NCBI GenBank assembly: GCA_040878185.1
Contig: JBBDMS010000021.1
Location: 1-64,000 of the forward strand
Direction of reading: 5' to 3'
Source: JAWXBK01 sp040878185
GTDB lineage: Bacteria; Pseudomonadota; Alphaproteobacteria; Dongiales; Dongiaceae
DNA length: 64,000 nt
This document shows positions 10,306 through 19,469 of this stretch, piece after piece. Position numbers and translations under genes: made by a program. The notes beneath the pieces were generated by a model. That model made no database searches, had not been told where the DNA came from, and worked only from the letters and a program-made list of their open reading frames with translations. Each line of letters begins with the position of its first letter. Position 1 is the first letter of the stretch.

Positions 10306-11592
10306 TCAGTTCATTACAGACTGACATTGAATTGATTCCGCACGTTGGCGGAGCCGACCGCACAAGGCATCGGCCTCGGCCACCGAGCCGAATGGGCCGC
10401 CGAGGATAAGGTATTTGCCATCGGCGCTTTGAACCATGCGCGGGCTGACCGGCCCCAGCTCGTTGGGGAACGCGACCTTGAGGATCGACCAGGCCTGCTC
10501 GGCCTGGACGGGAGTCTCCGCGCGACCGAGCAGAACGAACACACCGCTCGGGGCGTCGGCCGTACTCGCCGCCGCTTCATCGGACGGCGGCGGAATATCG
10601 GGCAGCGCCGATTGCTGCGTCGCGCTTTCGTCGGTCGTGTCGTCGCTCGCGGCATCGTCCATCGCTGCTTCATCCGCAGTCGCTGCCTCCTCTTCCGCGG
10701 TTTCAGCGGCAGGGTCGGCCCATTCGCTGCTGGCGAGCGGTTCGGCTGCAGGCTCCGGTTCGGGTTCGGCGACGATTTCCGGTTCCGGTTCAGGTTCGGC
10801 GACGATTTCAGGTTCCGGCTCGGCGGCCGGTTCCTCGATCGGTTCGGCGACGATTGCGGCCGGCGCCTCGGCTTCCGCTTCAGTCTCGGCTTCTGCCGGC
10901 AACGTTTCGGCCGATTCAGCAGTCGCTTCGCCCGCGCTCGCCGCGTCGTCCGACCCTGCCATCTCCTCGAGACGGCGCTGGGCTAGCCCGTGCCCGGAGC
11001 CCGCCGCGATCGTGTACCAGCGGTGTGCCTCGGCGTCGCTCTGCGGAACACCGACGCCGCGCGCATAGAGTTCGCCGAGCGCAAACTGCGCGTCGATCGA
11101 GCCGTTATTGGCGGCTTCGGCGAACCACCAGGCAGCCTCGTTATAGTCCGGCTCCGGAATGCCTTCGCCGCGGAAGAACAGGAGCGCGAGGTTGAATTGC
11201 GCCATCGGATGGCCGGCCTTGGCCGCGACCATCCACAGCCGATAGGCCTCACCGACATCCTTCGTGACGCCGCGCCCGTCGGCATACATGAGCGCGAGAT
11301 TGTTCATCGCGGCGGTTTCGCCCTGGTTCGCCGACGCGCGGTAGAGTTCGGCGGCGCGCGCAAAATCCTGGGCGGGCACGCCCTGCCCGCTTTCATAGAG
11401 CATGCCGAGCGCATGCTGCGCGCGCGCATTGCCGGCCGCCGCCAGCGGCTCCCAGATCGCGGCCGCGCGCGGGAACTCGGCGCGATCGAAGGCGATCAGG
11501 CCGTCCTCATAGGACTGAGCCTGCACTGCCGGGCTCGCCAGAAGGAGCCCAAAACCAATCATAAATACCTTTAATAAACTCAAATATCTCAT
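10306..11592 (-). CDS. Exported Sel1-repeat protein with C-terminal SPOR domain
   Basis: This is a 428-residue periplasmic protein. A signal peptide (residues 1 to about 25, ending AVQAQ) is followed by four or five Sel1 repeats (about 30-210; for example ALGMLYESGQGVPAQDFARAAELY). A low-complexity Glu/Pro/Ala linker (about 220-350) with EPEPEIVAEP repeats leads to a C-terminal SPOR domain (about 350-425; FVLLGRAETPVQAEQAW and YLILGGPFGSVAEADAL). SPOR domains bind denuded glycan strands of septal peptidoglycan, so a role at the division site or envelope is likely; Sel1 repeats serve as protein scaffolds. The ATG at 11592 is preceded by AAGG. The precise partner is unknown. Confidence 0.88.
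   Translation of the reverse strand: MRYLSLLKVFMIGFGLLLASPAVQAQSYEDGLIAFDRAEFPRAAAIWEPLAAAGNARAQHALGMLYESGQGVPAQDFARAAELYRASANQGETAAMNNLALMYADGRGVTKDVGEAYRLWMVAAKAGHPMAQFNLALLFFRGEGIPEPDYNEAAWWFAEAANNGSIDAQFALGELYARGVGVPQSDAEAHRWYTIAAGSGHGLAQRRLEEMAGSDDAASAGEATAESAETLPAEAETEAEAEAPAAIVAEPIEEPAAEPEPEIVAEPEPEPEIVAEPEPEPAAEPLASSEWADPAAETAEEEAATADEAAMDDAASDDTTDESATQQSALPDIPPPSDEAAASTADAPSGVFVLLGRAETPVQAEQAWSILKVAFPNELGPVSPRMVQSADGKYLILGGPFGSVAEADALCGRLRQRAESIQCQSVMN
10763..10822. repeat. Tandem 30-bp repeat, two copies, in the linker of the Sel1/SPOR gene
   Basis: Two adjacent 30-base units beginning GGTTCGGCGACGATTTC differ at three positions. A partial third copy (first 15 bases) occurs at 10841-10855. 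They encode the EPEPEIVAEP linker repeats, a likely site of length variation. Confidence 0.8.
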
Positions 11593-11619
11593 TTTAAAAC
11601 CTTGCCTTTTCCGAATCTC

Positions 11620-12018
11620 TTAATGAAGTCGCTCGGCGCCGGTGGCAACCGCATCGGGCCGCGTGGACGTCGGCCCTGCCTGATGATGCACCATCTTCCA
11701 GGCGCCGTCGCGGCGGGCGAAGACATTGGTCGCGATCAGGCAGGTGTCGCCAATCTGCTCGAAGCAGATGACGAACCCGACATCGCCGAAGAGAAAGGCA
11801 TTGGGTGCGAGGCAAATGATCGCCGGCGCCTGCGGGCTGTCGAAGATCGCCCGCCAGCTTTCGATGATCCGGCGGCGTTCGTTCAGCGCGCCCCAGCCCG
11901 GATGGATGCACGCGATCGGGCCATCCGATGCCCAGAGCGCCTCCATCGCGGCGGCGTCATGGGTCGTGAACGCCTGGTAGAAGGCATCGTTGGCCGCAAT
12001 GAGATCGCGCTCGGACAT
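11620..12018 (-). CDS. NTF2-like / SnoaL-type protein
   Basis: This 132-residue protein has the NTF2-like cone fold pattern. An N-terminal helix (LIAANDAFYQAFTTHDAAAMEALWA) is followed by HPGW and then beta strands ending AWKMVHHQAGPTS. Family members range from ketosteroid isomerase-like enzymes to small ligand-binding proteins, so a specific reaction cannot be given. It lies 27 bases upstream of the Sel1/SPOR gene on the same strand and is probably in the same transcript. The start has only a weak ribosome site. Confidence 0.8.
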   Translation of the reverse strand: MSERDLIAANDAFYQAFTTHDAAAMEALWASDGPIACIHPGWGALNERRRIIESWRAIFDSPQAPAIICLAPNAFLFGDVGFVICFEQIGDTCLIATNVFARRDGAWKMVHHQAGPTSTRPDAVATGAERLH

Positions 12019-12146
12019 GATTACCGAAGCCTAGCGAGCGCGGCGATACAGGAAAAGCGGACTGAGGGCGTTAAGTACGGGCCGGATCGCCGCCGGCGTC
12101 GATCGCATGGCCCGGCCGCAAAGCCGATGGCCGTCCGATCCCGTCG

Positions 12147-12995
12147 TTACTCTGGCAATGAGTTTAGAATATAAAGAGCTTCGAGAAGCTGGCCGGGTGC
12201 GCGTTCTCCAAAAGTGCCGCGATAGATATCCTCTATTTCACGCGACCGATAGATACGACTGATTGCGCGATCGACGGCGAGGCGAAATTCGTCATCGCCC
12301 TTGGCCATGGCGAGTGCATAGGGTTCATAGCTCAGCAGCACATCAGAGAGTTTAACCCCCGCCGCAATATGCTCGGGCCCGATAAGACCGGAAAGTATCG
12401 CCCTGTCGGCGAAATAGGCAGCAACCTCGCCCGATGCCAACTTTGCGATCCCGTCATCATGATCATCGACTTCAATCACTGCCGCGTTGACGTTGAATTT
12501 GCTTAGAAGCGAATCCAGAGTCTCTCGCATCGTCGTCGCTTTTCTGACCGCAATGGAATAACCCCCCAGCTCCTCGAAAGTCTGCGGACCATTTGCGCGA
12601 TACAGGAGGCTTCCGCCGGTTACGAATATCGGAAGCGAAAAATCGATCAGCTCGCGGCGGGCAAGCGTAACGGTTGTTGCGCCACACAGCAGATCGATCC
12701 GATGTTCCGCAACTGCCGCAAAGCGGTCCTCTGTCTCAACCGGCACGTACTCGATTTCAAGCGCTTCAAGACCCGGTTCGGTCCTGAAGCGGGCAACCAC
12801 CGCAGCACATAGGTTGACTGTGTAGCCGGCCGGTTCACCCGCTCCGGTGAGGTACGAGAACGGGATGGCATCTTCACGAATTCCTATCTTTATCACGCCC
12901 GTCTCGCGCAGGCGTTCAAGCGTATCCGCGAACGCGACCGAAGATCCAAACGTAAGCAATGCCATCGCTACAATGGCGAGAAGGACGCGACGCAT
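12147..12995 (-). CDS. Amino-acid-type ABC transporter substrate-binding protein
   Basis: This is a 282-residue periplasmic binding protein of the family-3 (SBP_bac_3) type. It has a signal peptide with a hydrophobic core (MRRVLLAIVAMALLTFGSSV, cleavage near AFA-DT). The fold begins LRETGVIKIGIREDAIPFSY, then YTVNLCAAVV and the hinge segment IDLLCGATTVTLARRELIDFS. The last matches the usual cluster GSTTxTxERxxxxDFS. I chose the ATG at 12995 because it starts the signal peptide and has GAAAGG upstream. No permease or ATPase gene is adjacent, so it is an orphan binding protein. The ligand is probably a polar amino acid or a related small molecule. Confidence 0.85.
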   Translation of the reverse strand: MRRVLLAIVAMALLTFGSSVAFADTLERLRETGVIKIGIREDAIPFSYLTGAGEPAGYTVNLCAAVVARFRTEPGLEALEIEYVPVETEDRFAAVAEHRIDLLCGATTVTLARRELIDFSLPIFVTGGSLLYRANGPQTFEELGGYSIAVRKATTMRETLDSLLSKFNVNAAVIEVDDHDDGIAKLASGEVAAYFADRAILSGLIGPEHIAAGVKLSDVLLSYEPYALAMAKGDDEFRLAVDRAISRIYRSREIEDIYRGTFGERAPGQLLEALYILNSLPE

Positions 12996-13453
12996 GGCAA
13001 AGCCTTTCGTTGATAGAGCGCGATAGCTTGATTTGTTACCGTAGCACCGGGACGTTGCCAAGTTAAGCGCCCGCACGATCAAGGGTCGCCATCAGGGCAT
13101 TAATGAATCGGGCCGTGCGTCTGCCCGGAAAGAAACGCGGGCTCGAGCCGACAGGAATGGACTGCCCGATGCGTTTGCGGTCGCGGATCGCGCAACTCGG
13201 GCAGCAGCGGTTCGGTCGCTTCGCATCGCCCGGCATCAGATCCACATTGGTGGCGCACCGCCCTCATGCCGAGCGCGCGCCGAACCGACGGCACCCACAT
13301 CGCGCGCGTTCGATCATGCGGATCGACGCGCGCGCCGGGGCACCCCCAGGGAGGCGGGTGTGATGGTGGGCGGGGCCGTTGTTGAGCGCCGGCCGGGGCG
13401 GAATGGGGCGAGGGATTCGGAAAAGCTTTGGGATTTGCGGGCATTGGGGGGAA
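12996..13453. other. Intergenic stretch without a supportable gene
   Basis: Several open frames exist on both strands because stop codons are rare at this GC content. None has a recognisable family, a ribosome site or a plausible composition; the translations are rich in Arg, Pro and His. The left part, next to the binding-protein gene, is AT-richer and probably holds its promoter. Confidence 0.5.
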
Positions 13454-13531
13454 TGGGGCGAGTGACGGGACTTGAACCCGTGACATCCAGATCCACAATC
13501 TGGCGCTCTAACCACCTGAGCTACACCCGCC
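13454..13531 (-). tRNA. tRNA-His (GTG)
   Basis: The reverse complement folds as a tRNA with acceptor stem GCGGGTG with CACTCGC, D arm TAGCTCAGGTGG, anticodon GTG, T arm GGTTCAAGTCC and encoded CCA. An extra 5' G (the -1 position) faces the C discriminator, which is the identity element specific to tRNA-His. Both support the call. Confidence 0.97.
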
Positions 13532-13707
13532 ATTCCGAGAGGGCGTCGGTCTATCCTTCACCCGCCCCGCGCGTCAAGTCGCCGCAAGGCAATCCACCGT
13601 CGCAACAAAGCCTTTGCGCGATACGGGTTTCCGATTAACAAGGGGCCTCTTTCGGCCGGCTGGTCAAAACCGGCTTAAAACAATCAAGACGGGGGGAGCG
13701 TTACGTC

Positions 13708-14895
13708 ATGTTGCAGTTGGCCCAAGGGATGAGCCGGCTCGGTACCGAGTCCGCCTTCGAAGTTCTCGCCCGCGCGAACGCATTGGCCGCCGCCGGCAAG
13801 TCGATCATCAATCTTGGCATCGGGCAGCCCGATTTCAAAACCCCGGCCCATATCGTCGACGCCGCCTGCAAGGCGCTGAAGGACGGGCATCACGGCTACA
13901 CGCCGGCGAACGGCCTGCCGATCGTGCGCGAAGCGGTCGCAGCCGATCTCAAGAAGCGCCACGGCGTCACCATCGATCCGGCGCAGGTCGTTGTCGTCCC
14001 GGGCGGCAAGGTCACAATGTTCTTCGCCGTGCTGATGTTCGGCGAGCCGGGCGCGGAGATCATTTATCCCAATCCGGGTTTCCCGATTTACGAATCGGTC
14101 ATCAAATTCACCGGCGCGACCGCCGTGCCCCTGCCTTTGCTCGAGAAGAACGGGTTCGGTTTCTCGGCCGACGATCTGCTCTCGCGCATCACCGACAAGA
14201 CGCGCCTCATCATCATCAACAGCCCCGCCAATCCGACCGGCGCCGTCACCGCAGACGAGGAGATGCGCAAGCTGGTGAAGGGGCTCGAGAAGTTCCCGAA
14301 TGTCTGCGTCATGTCGGACGAGATCTACAGCGAGATCCTCTATGAGGGCCGCAAGCATCTCAGCCTGCTGACCTTCGAGAGCATGCGCGACCGCACCATC
14401 ATGCTCGACGGCTGGTCGAAGACCTACGCGATGACCGGCTGGCGCATGGGTTACGCCGTGTGGCCGGGCAAGCTCGCCGAACTCGCGACACGGCTCGCGA
14501 TCAACTGCCATTCCTGCGTCAACGCCTCGGCACAGTTCGCCGGCCTCGCCGCCCTCACCGGTCCGAAGGAAGACGTCGCCAAGATGTGCAAGGCGTTCGA
14601 CGAGCGCCGCAAATTCGTCGTGAAGGCGCTGAACGACCTGCCGGGCGTTTCCTGCGTCGATGCGCTGGGCGCGTTCTACGTATTCCCGAACATCAAGGGG
14701 ACCGGCATGACCTCGAAGCAGGTCGAGGAAGGCCTGCTCAACGATGTCGGCATTGCGACCATCGCCGGCACCAGCTTCGGCAAGCATGGCGAGGGCTATC
14801 TGCGCGTTTCCTACGCGAACAGCCTCGAGAACATCGCGGAGTCGATGAGCCGCATGGGCCAGTGGCTGCAGGCGAAGGGCGTGAAGGCGGCGTAA
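13708..14895 (+). CDS. Class I/II pyridoxal-phosphate aminotransferase
   Basis: This 395-residue fold-type I aminotransferase resembles aspartate/alanine aminotransferases. Landmarks are NLGIGQPDFKTP (35-46), the substrate-loop GYTPANGLPIVREAV (63-77) and NSPANPTG (171-178). The PLP-phosphate region SDEIYSEILY follows, then the PLP Schiff-base lysine K238 in GWSKTYAMTGWRMGY and the carboxylate-binding arginine near the C-terminus (YLRVSYANS). GGGGGAG lies upstream of the ATG. It is a lone gene, with the ureohydrolase gene converging on it. Amino-acid specificity cannot be assigned from the sequence. Confidence 0.9.
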   Translation: MLQLAQGMSRLGTESAFEVLARANALAAAGKSIINLGIGQPDFKTPAHIVDAACKALKDGHHGYTPANGLPIVREAVAADLKKRHGVTIDPAQVVVVPGGKVTMFFAVLMFGEPGAEIIYPNPGFPIYESVIKFTGATAVPLPLLEKNGFGFSADDLLSRITDKTRLIIINSPANPTGAVTADEEMRKLVKGLEKFPNVCVMSDEIYSEILYEGRKHLSLLTFESMRDRTIMLDGWSKTYAMTGWRMGYAVWPGKLAELATRLAINCHSCVNASAQFAGLAALTGPKEDVAKMCKAFDERRKFVVKALNDLPGVSCVDALGAFYVFPNIKGTGMTSKQVEEGLLNDVGIATIAGTSFGKHGEGYLRVSYANSLENIAESMSRMGQWLQAKGVKAA

Positions 14896-14939
14896 CGCGG
14901 CGGCCGACCGGGCAGCCCGACCTCTGAGCGGCGAACCCG

Positions 14940-16007
14940 CTACCAGTGCGTCTTGCGCCCCTTATTGTGGTGCGTGGCATGCGACTCCGCGAGCAGGCAC
15001 AACAGCTCGAAGCCGATCGCGGCCGCGATGTTCGCGGAGATACCGTTCGGATCGTAGGGCGGGCACAGCTCGACGATATCGGCGCCCATCATGTTCATGC
15101 CGCGCAATCCGCGGACGATCTGCAGAACCTCGCGCGTGGTCAGCCCGAACGGCTCCGGTAACTGCGTGCCCGGCAGGAAGGTCGCGTCGATCCCGTCGCA
15201 ATCCATCGTGAAATAGAACGGCCCGTCGCCGACGACACGCCGGATCTCCGCGAGCGTGCCCGGCACGCCGATCTCGAAGAACTCGTCCATCGGAATGACG
15301 CGCATCCCGACATCGCGCGAAAAATCCCAATAATGCGTGAGGCTGCCGCGGATGCCGATCTGCACGACGCGCTCGGGATCGATCGCGCGGTCGAGCACCG
15401 CGTTCAGGAACACCGAACAGTCGCTCAGATGGTTGCCCTGGAATTCGCCGCGCGACGTGTCCGAATGCGCATCGATATGGACCATGCCGACCGGTTGGCC
15501 GCCGGTCAGCCCCGCCAGGATCGGGTGGGTCAATGTATGGACGCCACCGACCGAGAGTGGCGCGATGCCGGCCTCGCGAAATTGCGCGTAGACGTCCTTG
15601 AGCTGATCGACGCAGGCATCGATGCTGTGCGGGCTCGCGAACGGGATATCGCCGTAATCCGCGACGCTGCAGAGATCGAAGGGAATCGTTCGCCAGGAAT
15701 CGTGGACGGGGCCGCGCACCCGCGACCATTCACGAAAACTGCGCGGCCCCAGCCGCGCCCCGGCGCGGACCGGCGCGCTGACTTCAAACGGAACACCGAC
15801 ACAGGCGATGTCGATCTCAGTCAGATCGGAACGGCGCGGCGCATTGAAAAAACTCATGTCGCCGCTGTAGCAGTCGGCAAACACCGCGGACCCTTCGCGC
15901 TCCATGCGCTCGAAGAAATCCTGAATGCGCGTGTCGTTGCTCTGCATGAACTGACCGGCCGCGATCTTTTCGTATCGCGCCCAGCGTTGATCGGTCGTTT
16001 CAGACAT
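14940..16007 (-). CDS. Ureohydrolase (arginase/agmatinase/formiminoglutamase superfamily)
   Basis: This is a 355-residue binuclear-manganese hydrolase that cleaves a guanidino group to urea and an amine. Metal-ligand motifs are H157 in GGVHTLT, D179, H181 and D183 in HIDAHSD, and D269 and D271 in MDCDGID. PGTQLPEPFGLTTREV matches the active-site loop of agmatinase-like enzymes. The usual GGDH is GGVH here; the metal-binding His is retained. I chose the ATG at 16007 (MSETTDQRW) because GGGAGG precedes it. The N-terminus is about 40-60 residues longer than minimal agmatinases. Agmatine, guanidinobutyrate or guanidinopropionate are possible substrates. Confidence 0.9.
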   Translation of the reverse strand: MSETTDQRWARYEKIAAGQFMQSNDTRIQDFFERMEREGSAVFADCYSGDMSFFNAPRRSDLTEIDIACVGVPFEVSAPVRAGARLGPRSFREWSRVRGPVHDSWRTIPFDLCSVADYGDIPFASPHSIDACVDQLKDVYAQFREAGIAPLSVGGVHTLTHPILAGLTGGQPVGMVHIDAHSDTSRGEFQGNHLSDCSVFLNAVLDRAIDPERVVQIGIRGSLTHYWDFSRDVGMRVIPMDEFFEIGVPGTLAEIRRVVGDGPFYFTMDCDGIDATFLPGTQLPEPFGLTTREVLQIVRGLRGMNMMGADIVELCPPYDPNGISANIAAAIGFELLCLLAESHATHHNKGRKTHW

Positions 16008-16254
16008 GGTCGCCTCCCTGTTCCCCTTCCACCGAGACGCGGGCATCCTTAAATCAAAACGGCCTGCAAGAATATGGCGGAACTTCGAGGATCGGCCGAT
16101 CGTTTATGCCCAGGTCGTTGGCGTCCTGGTTTGTGCCCCGCCGGCCCGCGGTGGCCGCTTTTTGCGCCAAACTCGGTGACGAAAGTAAATTTTGAATCGA
16201 CCGACGACCGGTTAACATAATGCAGGAATCCCCGGACCAGATGGAGACAAGGCG

Positions 16255-16677
16255 ATGCGCGTAATGGTGATCGTGAAGGCAACGAAGGACAGTGAGGCCG
16301 GCGGAATACCGTCGACGGAGATGATGGCGGAGATGGGCCTCTACAACGAAAAGCTGGTGAATGCCGGCATCATGGTCAGCGGCGACGGGCTGAAGCCCTC
16401 CTCGAAAGGCAAGCGCGTCCACTTCGACGGGACGAAGCGAACCGTCATGGACGGGCCGTTCGATGCGACAGAGGAGCTGGTTGCGGGGTTCTGGATCTGG
16501 AACGTGAAGGATATGGCTGAGGCCGTCGAATGGGCGAAACGCTGCCCCAACCCGATGCCGGGCCCGAGCGATATTGAAATTCGGCCCTTTTACGAGGCGG
16601 ACGATTTCGGCGCCGAGTTCACGGAGGAACTGCGGAACCAGGAAGAGAGACTGCGCGACAGGCTCGCCAAACGCTGA
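16255..16677 (+). CDS. YciI/DGPF-domain protein
   Basis: This 140-residue protein has the YCII-related domain: a dimeric alpha-beta barrel starting MRVMVIVKATKDSE and the diagnostic DGPF in VMDGPFDATEELVAGFWIW (about 70-88). It continues with AVEWAKRCPNPMPGPSDIEIRPFYE. Such proteins often stand beside ECF sigma factors in transcriptional modules, but no sigma gene is present here. The biochemical role is unknown. A purine-rich GGAGACAAGG precedes the ATG. Confidence 0.85.
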   Translation: MRVMVIVKATKDSEAGGIPSTEMMAEMGLYNEKLVNAGIMVSGDGLKPSSKGKRVHFDGTKRTVMDGPFDATEELVAGFWIWNVKDMAEAVEWAKRCPNPMPGPSDIEIRPFYEADDFGAEFTEELRNQEERLRDRLAKR

Positions 16678-16818
16678 CGCATCGGCCGCGGGGCCACGCG
16701 CCGCGTGATGCCTCCCGAAGAGGCACGCTGCCTAAAAAATCATCAGGCATGGCTCCGTCCCGGCCTTTTCTTTTGGGAAATCCCCCACGAAGCACCCGAA
16801 GTTTGGTGCGCCTGATTT

Positions 16819-16834
16819 TGGCATAAAACTTGCT
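16819..16834 (+). promoter_or_regulatory. Sigma54 promoter of glnB-glnA
   Basis: TGGCAT-AAAAC-TTGCT matches the sigma54 -24/-12 consensus TGGCAC-N5-TTGCW at all but one position, and the GG and GC cores are 12 bases apart as required. Transcription would start near 16845, about 70 bases before the glnB ATG. Nitrogen-limitation control of glnBA through NtrC and RpoN is established in alphaproteobacteria. I could not find a convincing NtrC enhancer pair in the short upstream region. Confidence 0.85.
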
Positions 16835-16842
16835 TACAGTGA

Positions 16843-17253
<411 letters not shown>

Positions 17254-17321
17254 TTTTTTCCGCCTTTCGACAGCAACCGATTACGGCCCACCGAACACCG
17301 CCCAAAAGGGGAGACAGACCG

Positions 17322-18731
17322 ATGACCGACGCAAGCGGCATGCTCAAGAAACTCAAGGACGAAGACATCAAGTTTGTCGACTTCCGTTTCACCGACCCGA
17401 GAGGCGTGTGGCATCACATCACCCAGTCGACCAACGCCGTCGACGAGGATCTGCTGACCGAGGGCGTCATGTTCGACGGCTCGTCGATCGCCGGCTGGAA
17501 GGCGATCAACGAGAGCGACATGACCCTGATGCCCGATCTGGAGACGGCGGTCGCCGATCCGTTCGCGGCACAGTCCACGCTGGTGATTATCTGCGACGTG
17601 GTCGAGCCGCTGACCGGTCAGCCCTATGCGCGCGACCCGCGGTCGGTCGCCAAGAATGCCGAGAACTTTCTCAAGAGCACCGGCATCGGCGACACCGCCT
17701 ACATCGGTCCCGAAGCCGAGTTCTTCATCTTCGACGACGTGCGCTTCGACGTGACGCAGCAGGCGTCCTATTTCATGCTCGACAGCGAGGAAGGCCCCTA
17801 TAACAGCGGCAAGGTGATCGAAGGCGGCAATCACGGCCATCGCCCGTTGCCCAAGGGCGGCTATTTTCCGGTCGGGCCGGTCGATGCCTGTTTCGATCTG
17901 CGTGCCGAGATGGTGACAACGATGCTCGGGATGGGCGTCGATATGGAGAAGCATCACCATGAGGTGGCGCCCTCGCAGCATGAGCTTGGCATCAAGTTCA
18001 ACACGCTGGTGAAATGCGCCGACCATATGCAGATCTACAAGTATGTCGTGCGCCAGGTAGCGCATGCCTATGGCAAGACCGCGACCTTCATGCCGAAGCC
18101 GGTCAAGGGCGATAACGGCTCGGGCATGCATGTGCATCAGTCGATCTGGCGCGACGGCAAGCCGCTGTTCGCCGGCACCGGCTATGCCGATCTTTCGGAA
18201 ATGGCGCTGCATTACATCGGTGGCATCATCAAGCATGCGCGCGCGCTCAACGCGTTCACCAACCCGACCACAAACAGCTACAAGCGGCTGGTACCGGGCT
18301 TCGAGGCGCCGGTGCTGCTCGCTTATTCCTCGCGCAACCGTTCGGCATCCTGCCGGATTCCCTATGTGGCGAGTCCGAAAGGCAAGCGCGTCGAAGTGCG
18401 CTTCCCCGATCCGCTGGCGAACACCTATCTCTCCTATGCCGCCATGCTGATGGCCGGCATCGACGGCATCGTGAACAAGATCCATCCGGGCGATCCGATG
18501 GACAAGAATCTCTACGATCTGCCGCCGGAGGAATTGAAGGACGTTCCGACAGTGTGCGGCTCGCTGCGCCAGGCTCTCGAATCGCTTGCCGCCGACAACG
18601 AGTTCCTCAAGAAGGGCGACGTGTTCACCGACGATCTGATCCAGAGCTATCTCGAGCTCAAATGGGAAGATGTCTACAACTACGAGCACTCGCCGCATCC
18701 GATCGAGTTCAAGATGTATTATTCGGCGTGA
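17322..18731 (+). CDS. glnA: Glutamine synthetase type I
   Basis: Glutamine synthetase makes glutamine from glutamate, ammonia and ATP as a dodecamer. The 469-residue length matches the classic GSI-beta enzyme. Visible signatures are [19 protein letters not shown], the catalytic [37 protein letters not shown] and NRSASCRIP. The adenylylation site Tyr398 in [10 protein letters not shown] shows that it can be controlled by GlnE. The start at 17322 follows GGGGAGACAG. It is co-transcribed with glnB. Confidence 0.98.
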   Translation: MTDASGMLKKLKDEDIKFVDFRFTDPRGVWHHITQSTNAVDEDLLTEGVMFDGSSIAGWKAINESDMTLMPDLETAVADPFAAQSTLVIICDVVEPLTGQPYARDPRSVAKNAENFLKSTGIGDTAYIGPEAEFFIFDDVRFDVTQQASYFMLDSEEGPYNSGKVIEGGNHGHRPLPKGGYFPVGPVDACFDLRAEMVTTMLGMGVDMEKHHHEVAPSQHELGIKFNTLVKCADHMQIYKYVVRQVAHAYGKTATFMPKPVKGDNGSGMHVHQSIWRDGKPLFAGTGYADLSEMALHYIGGIIKHARALNAFTNPTTNSYKRLVPGFEAPVLLAYSSRNRSASCRIPYVASPKGKRVEVRFPDPLANTYLSYAAMLMAGIDGIVNKIHPGDPMDKNLYDLPPEELKDVPTVCGSLRQALESLAADNEFLKKGDVFTDDLIQSYLELKWEDVYNYEHSPHPIEFKMYYSA

Positions 18732-18790
18732 GGAAGGTGCGTTTCTGTTTGAGGCGCACGAAGATCAGAGTTCGATGCGATTGTCGAAGG

Positions 18791-18814
18791 GCGCCGGCGA
18801 GAAACCGCCGGCGC
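18791..18814 (+). terminator. Hairpin downstream of glnA
   Basis: A perfect 9-bp stem, GCGCCGGCG with CGCCGGCGC, and a 6-base loop lie about 60 bases past the glnA stop. No T tract follows, so intrinsic termination is uncertain. It marks the edge of the AT-richer islet. Confidence 0.35.
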
Positions 18815-18889
18815 TGAACAAACCCAAACCGTTGTATCTGAGGTCCCGCCACAGGCGTTTAAGAGCTTCACGACCTAATCTCCGCAGCA

Positions 18890-19282
18890 TCAATTTTTGT
18901 CAGCGAACGCAACAAAAAGCGACACAGCTCCCAGTCCAATACCCACCACACCTAGTCCAATAGAAAGAATAGCCAACCAAGATGCGACTCGCACAACAGG
19001 GTTTGACGCATTTAAAGCCCAGCGCAGTGCTTGATACTGAGTTGCTTTCTTGATCACGACGTCAATGCGCTGACCTTCATTTACGCCTAACCTGAGGCGC
19101 ATGAAATTATCTAACCCAATAATTCCGCTCTCCGCGTTCCTTGCAATACCAACTACTGTCCGCCCATTCGATTCCGCACAACAAAGTCTGCCAGCGGCAA
19201 CGCACGGCCGATGTCGCCAGTACACGCGAATGTAATCGCCAAAAACATCGTCGGCCTTAACACGCCTGACTTTAAGTTCCAT
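18890..19282 (-). CDS. Small protein with barrel-like N-terminus and C-terminal membrane segment, unknown function
   Basis: I do not recognise a named family for this 130-residue protein. Residues 1 to about 80 are predicted beta-rich and end with GLDNFMRLRLGVNEGQRIDVVIKKA. That pattern, LD-x-x-x-R-x-x-LGV-x-x-G-x-x-V-x-V, resembles double-psi beta-barrels of the AbrB or Cdc48 N-domain kind. Residues about 98-126 form a long hydrophobic stretch with glycine zipper-like spacing (WLAILSIGLGVVGIGLGAV), enough for one long or two short membrane helices. A strong GAGGAG site precedes the ATG, so the gene is real. It is transcribed away from the AlbA_2/GrlR-like gene. Confidence 0.65.
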   Translation of the reverse strand: MELKVRRVKADDVFGDYIRVYWRHRPCVAAGRLCCAESNGRTVVGIARNAESGIIGLDNFMRLRLGVNEGQRIDVVIKKATQYQALRWALNASNPVVRVASWLAILSIGLGVVGIGLGAVSLFVAFADKN

Positions 19283-19469
19283 TTTGGGTCTCCTCGCCGC
19301 CTTACTAACAACGATTTGCGTAGAACCGCTGATGCAGATTTCACTGACCCTAATTCCCCGGCCCGCTGCTATGGGCGTCTACTATCTAAAAATGGAAGGT
19401 CTTGAGTTGAAAAGGGTAGCATTTAATACTAATATTCTTCTATAGGTTCCACCACACCAATCTACCCGT

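Noticed and set aside
13063..13363. Short open frames on both strands in the gap before tRNA-His, one with a CCPSC cysteine cluster.
   Set aside because: The cluster lacks a second Cys pair for a zinc ribbon, no ribosome site is present, and the surrounding residues are Arg/Pro-rich noise.
16792..16809. GCACC-N8-GGTGC inverted repeat just upstream of the sigma54 promoter, considered as an NtrC site.
   Set aside because: NtrC sites need about 5 bases between the halves, and this one lies at about -45, too close for a standard enhancer.
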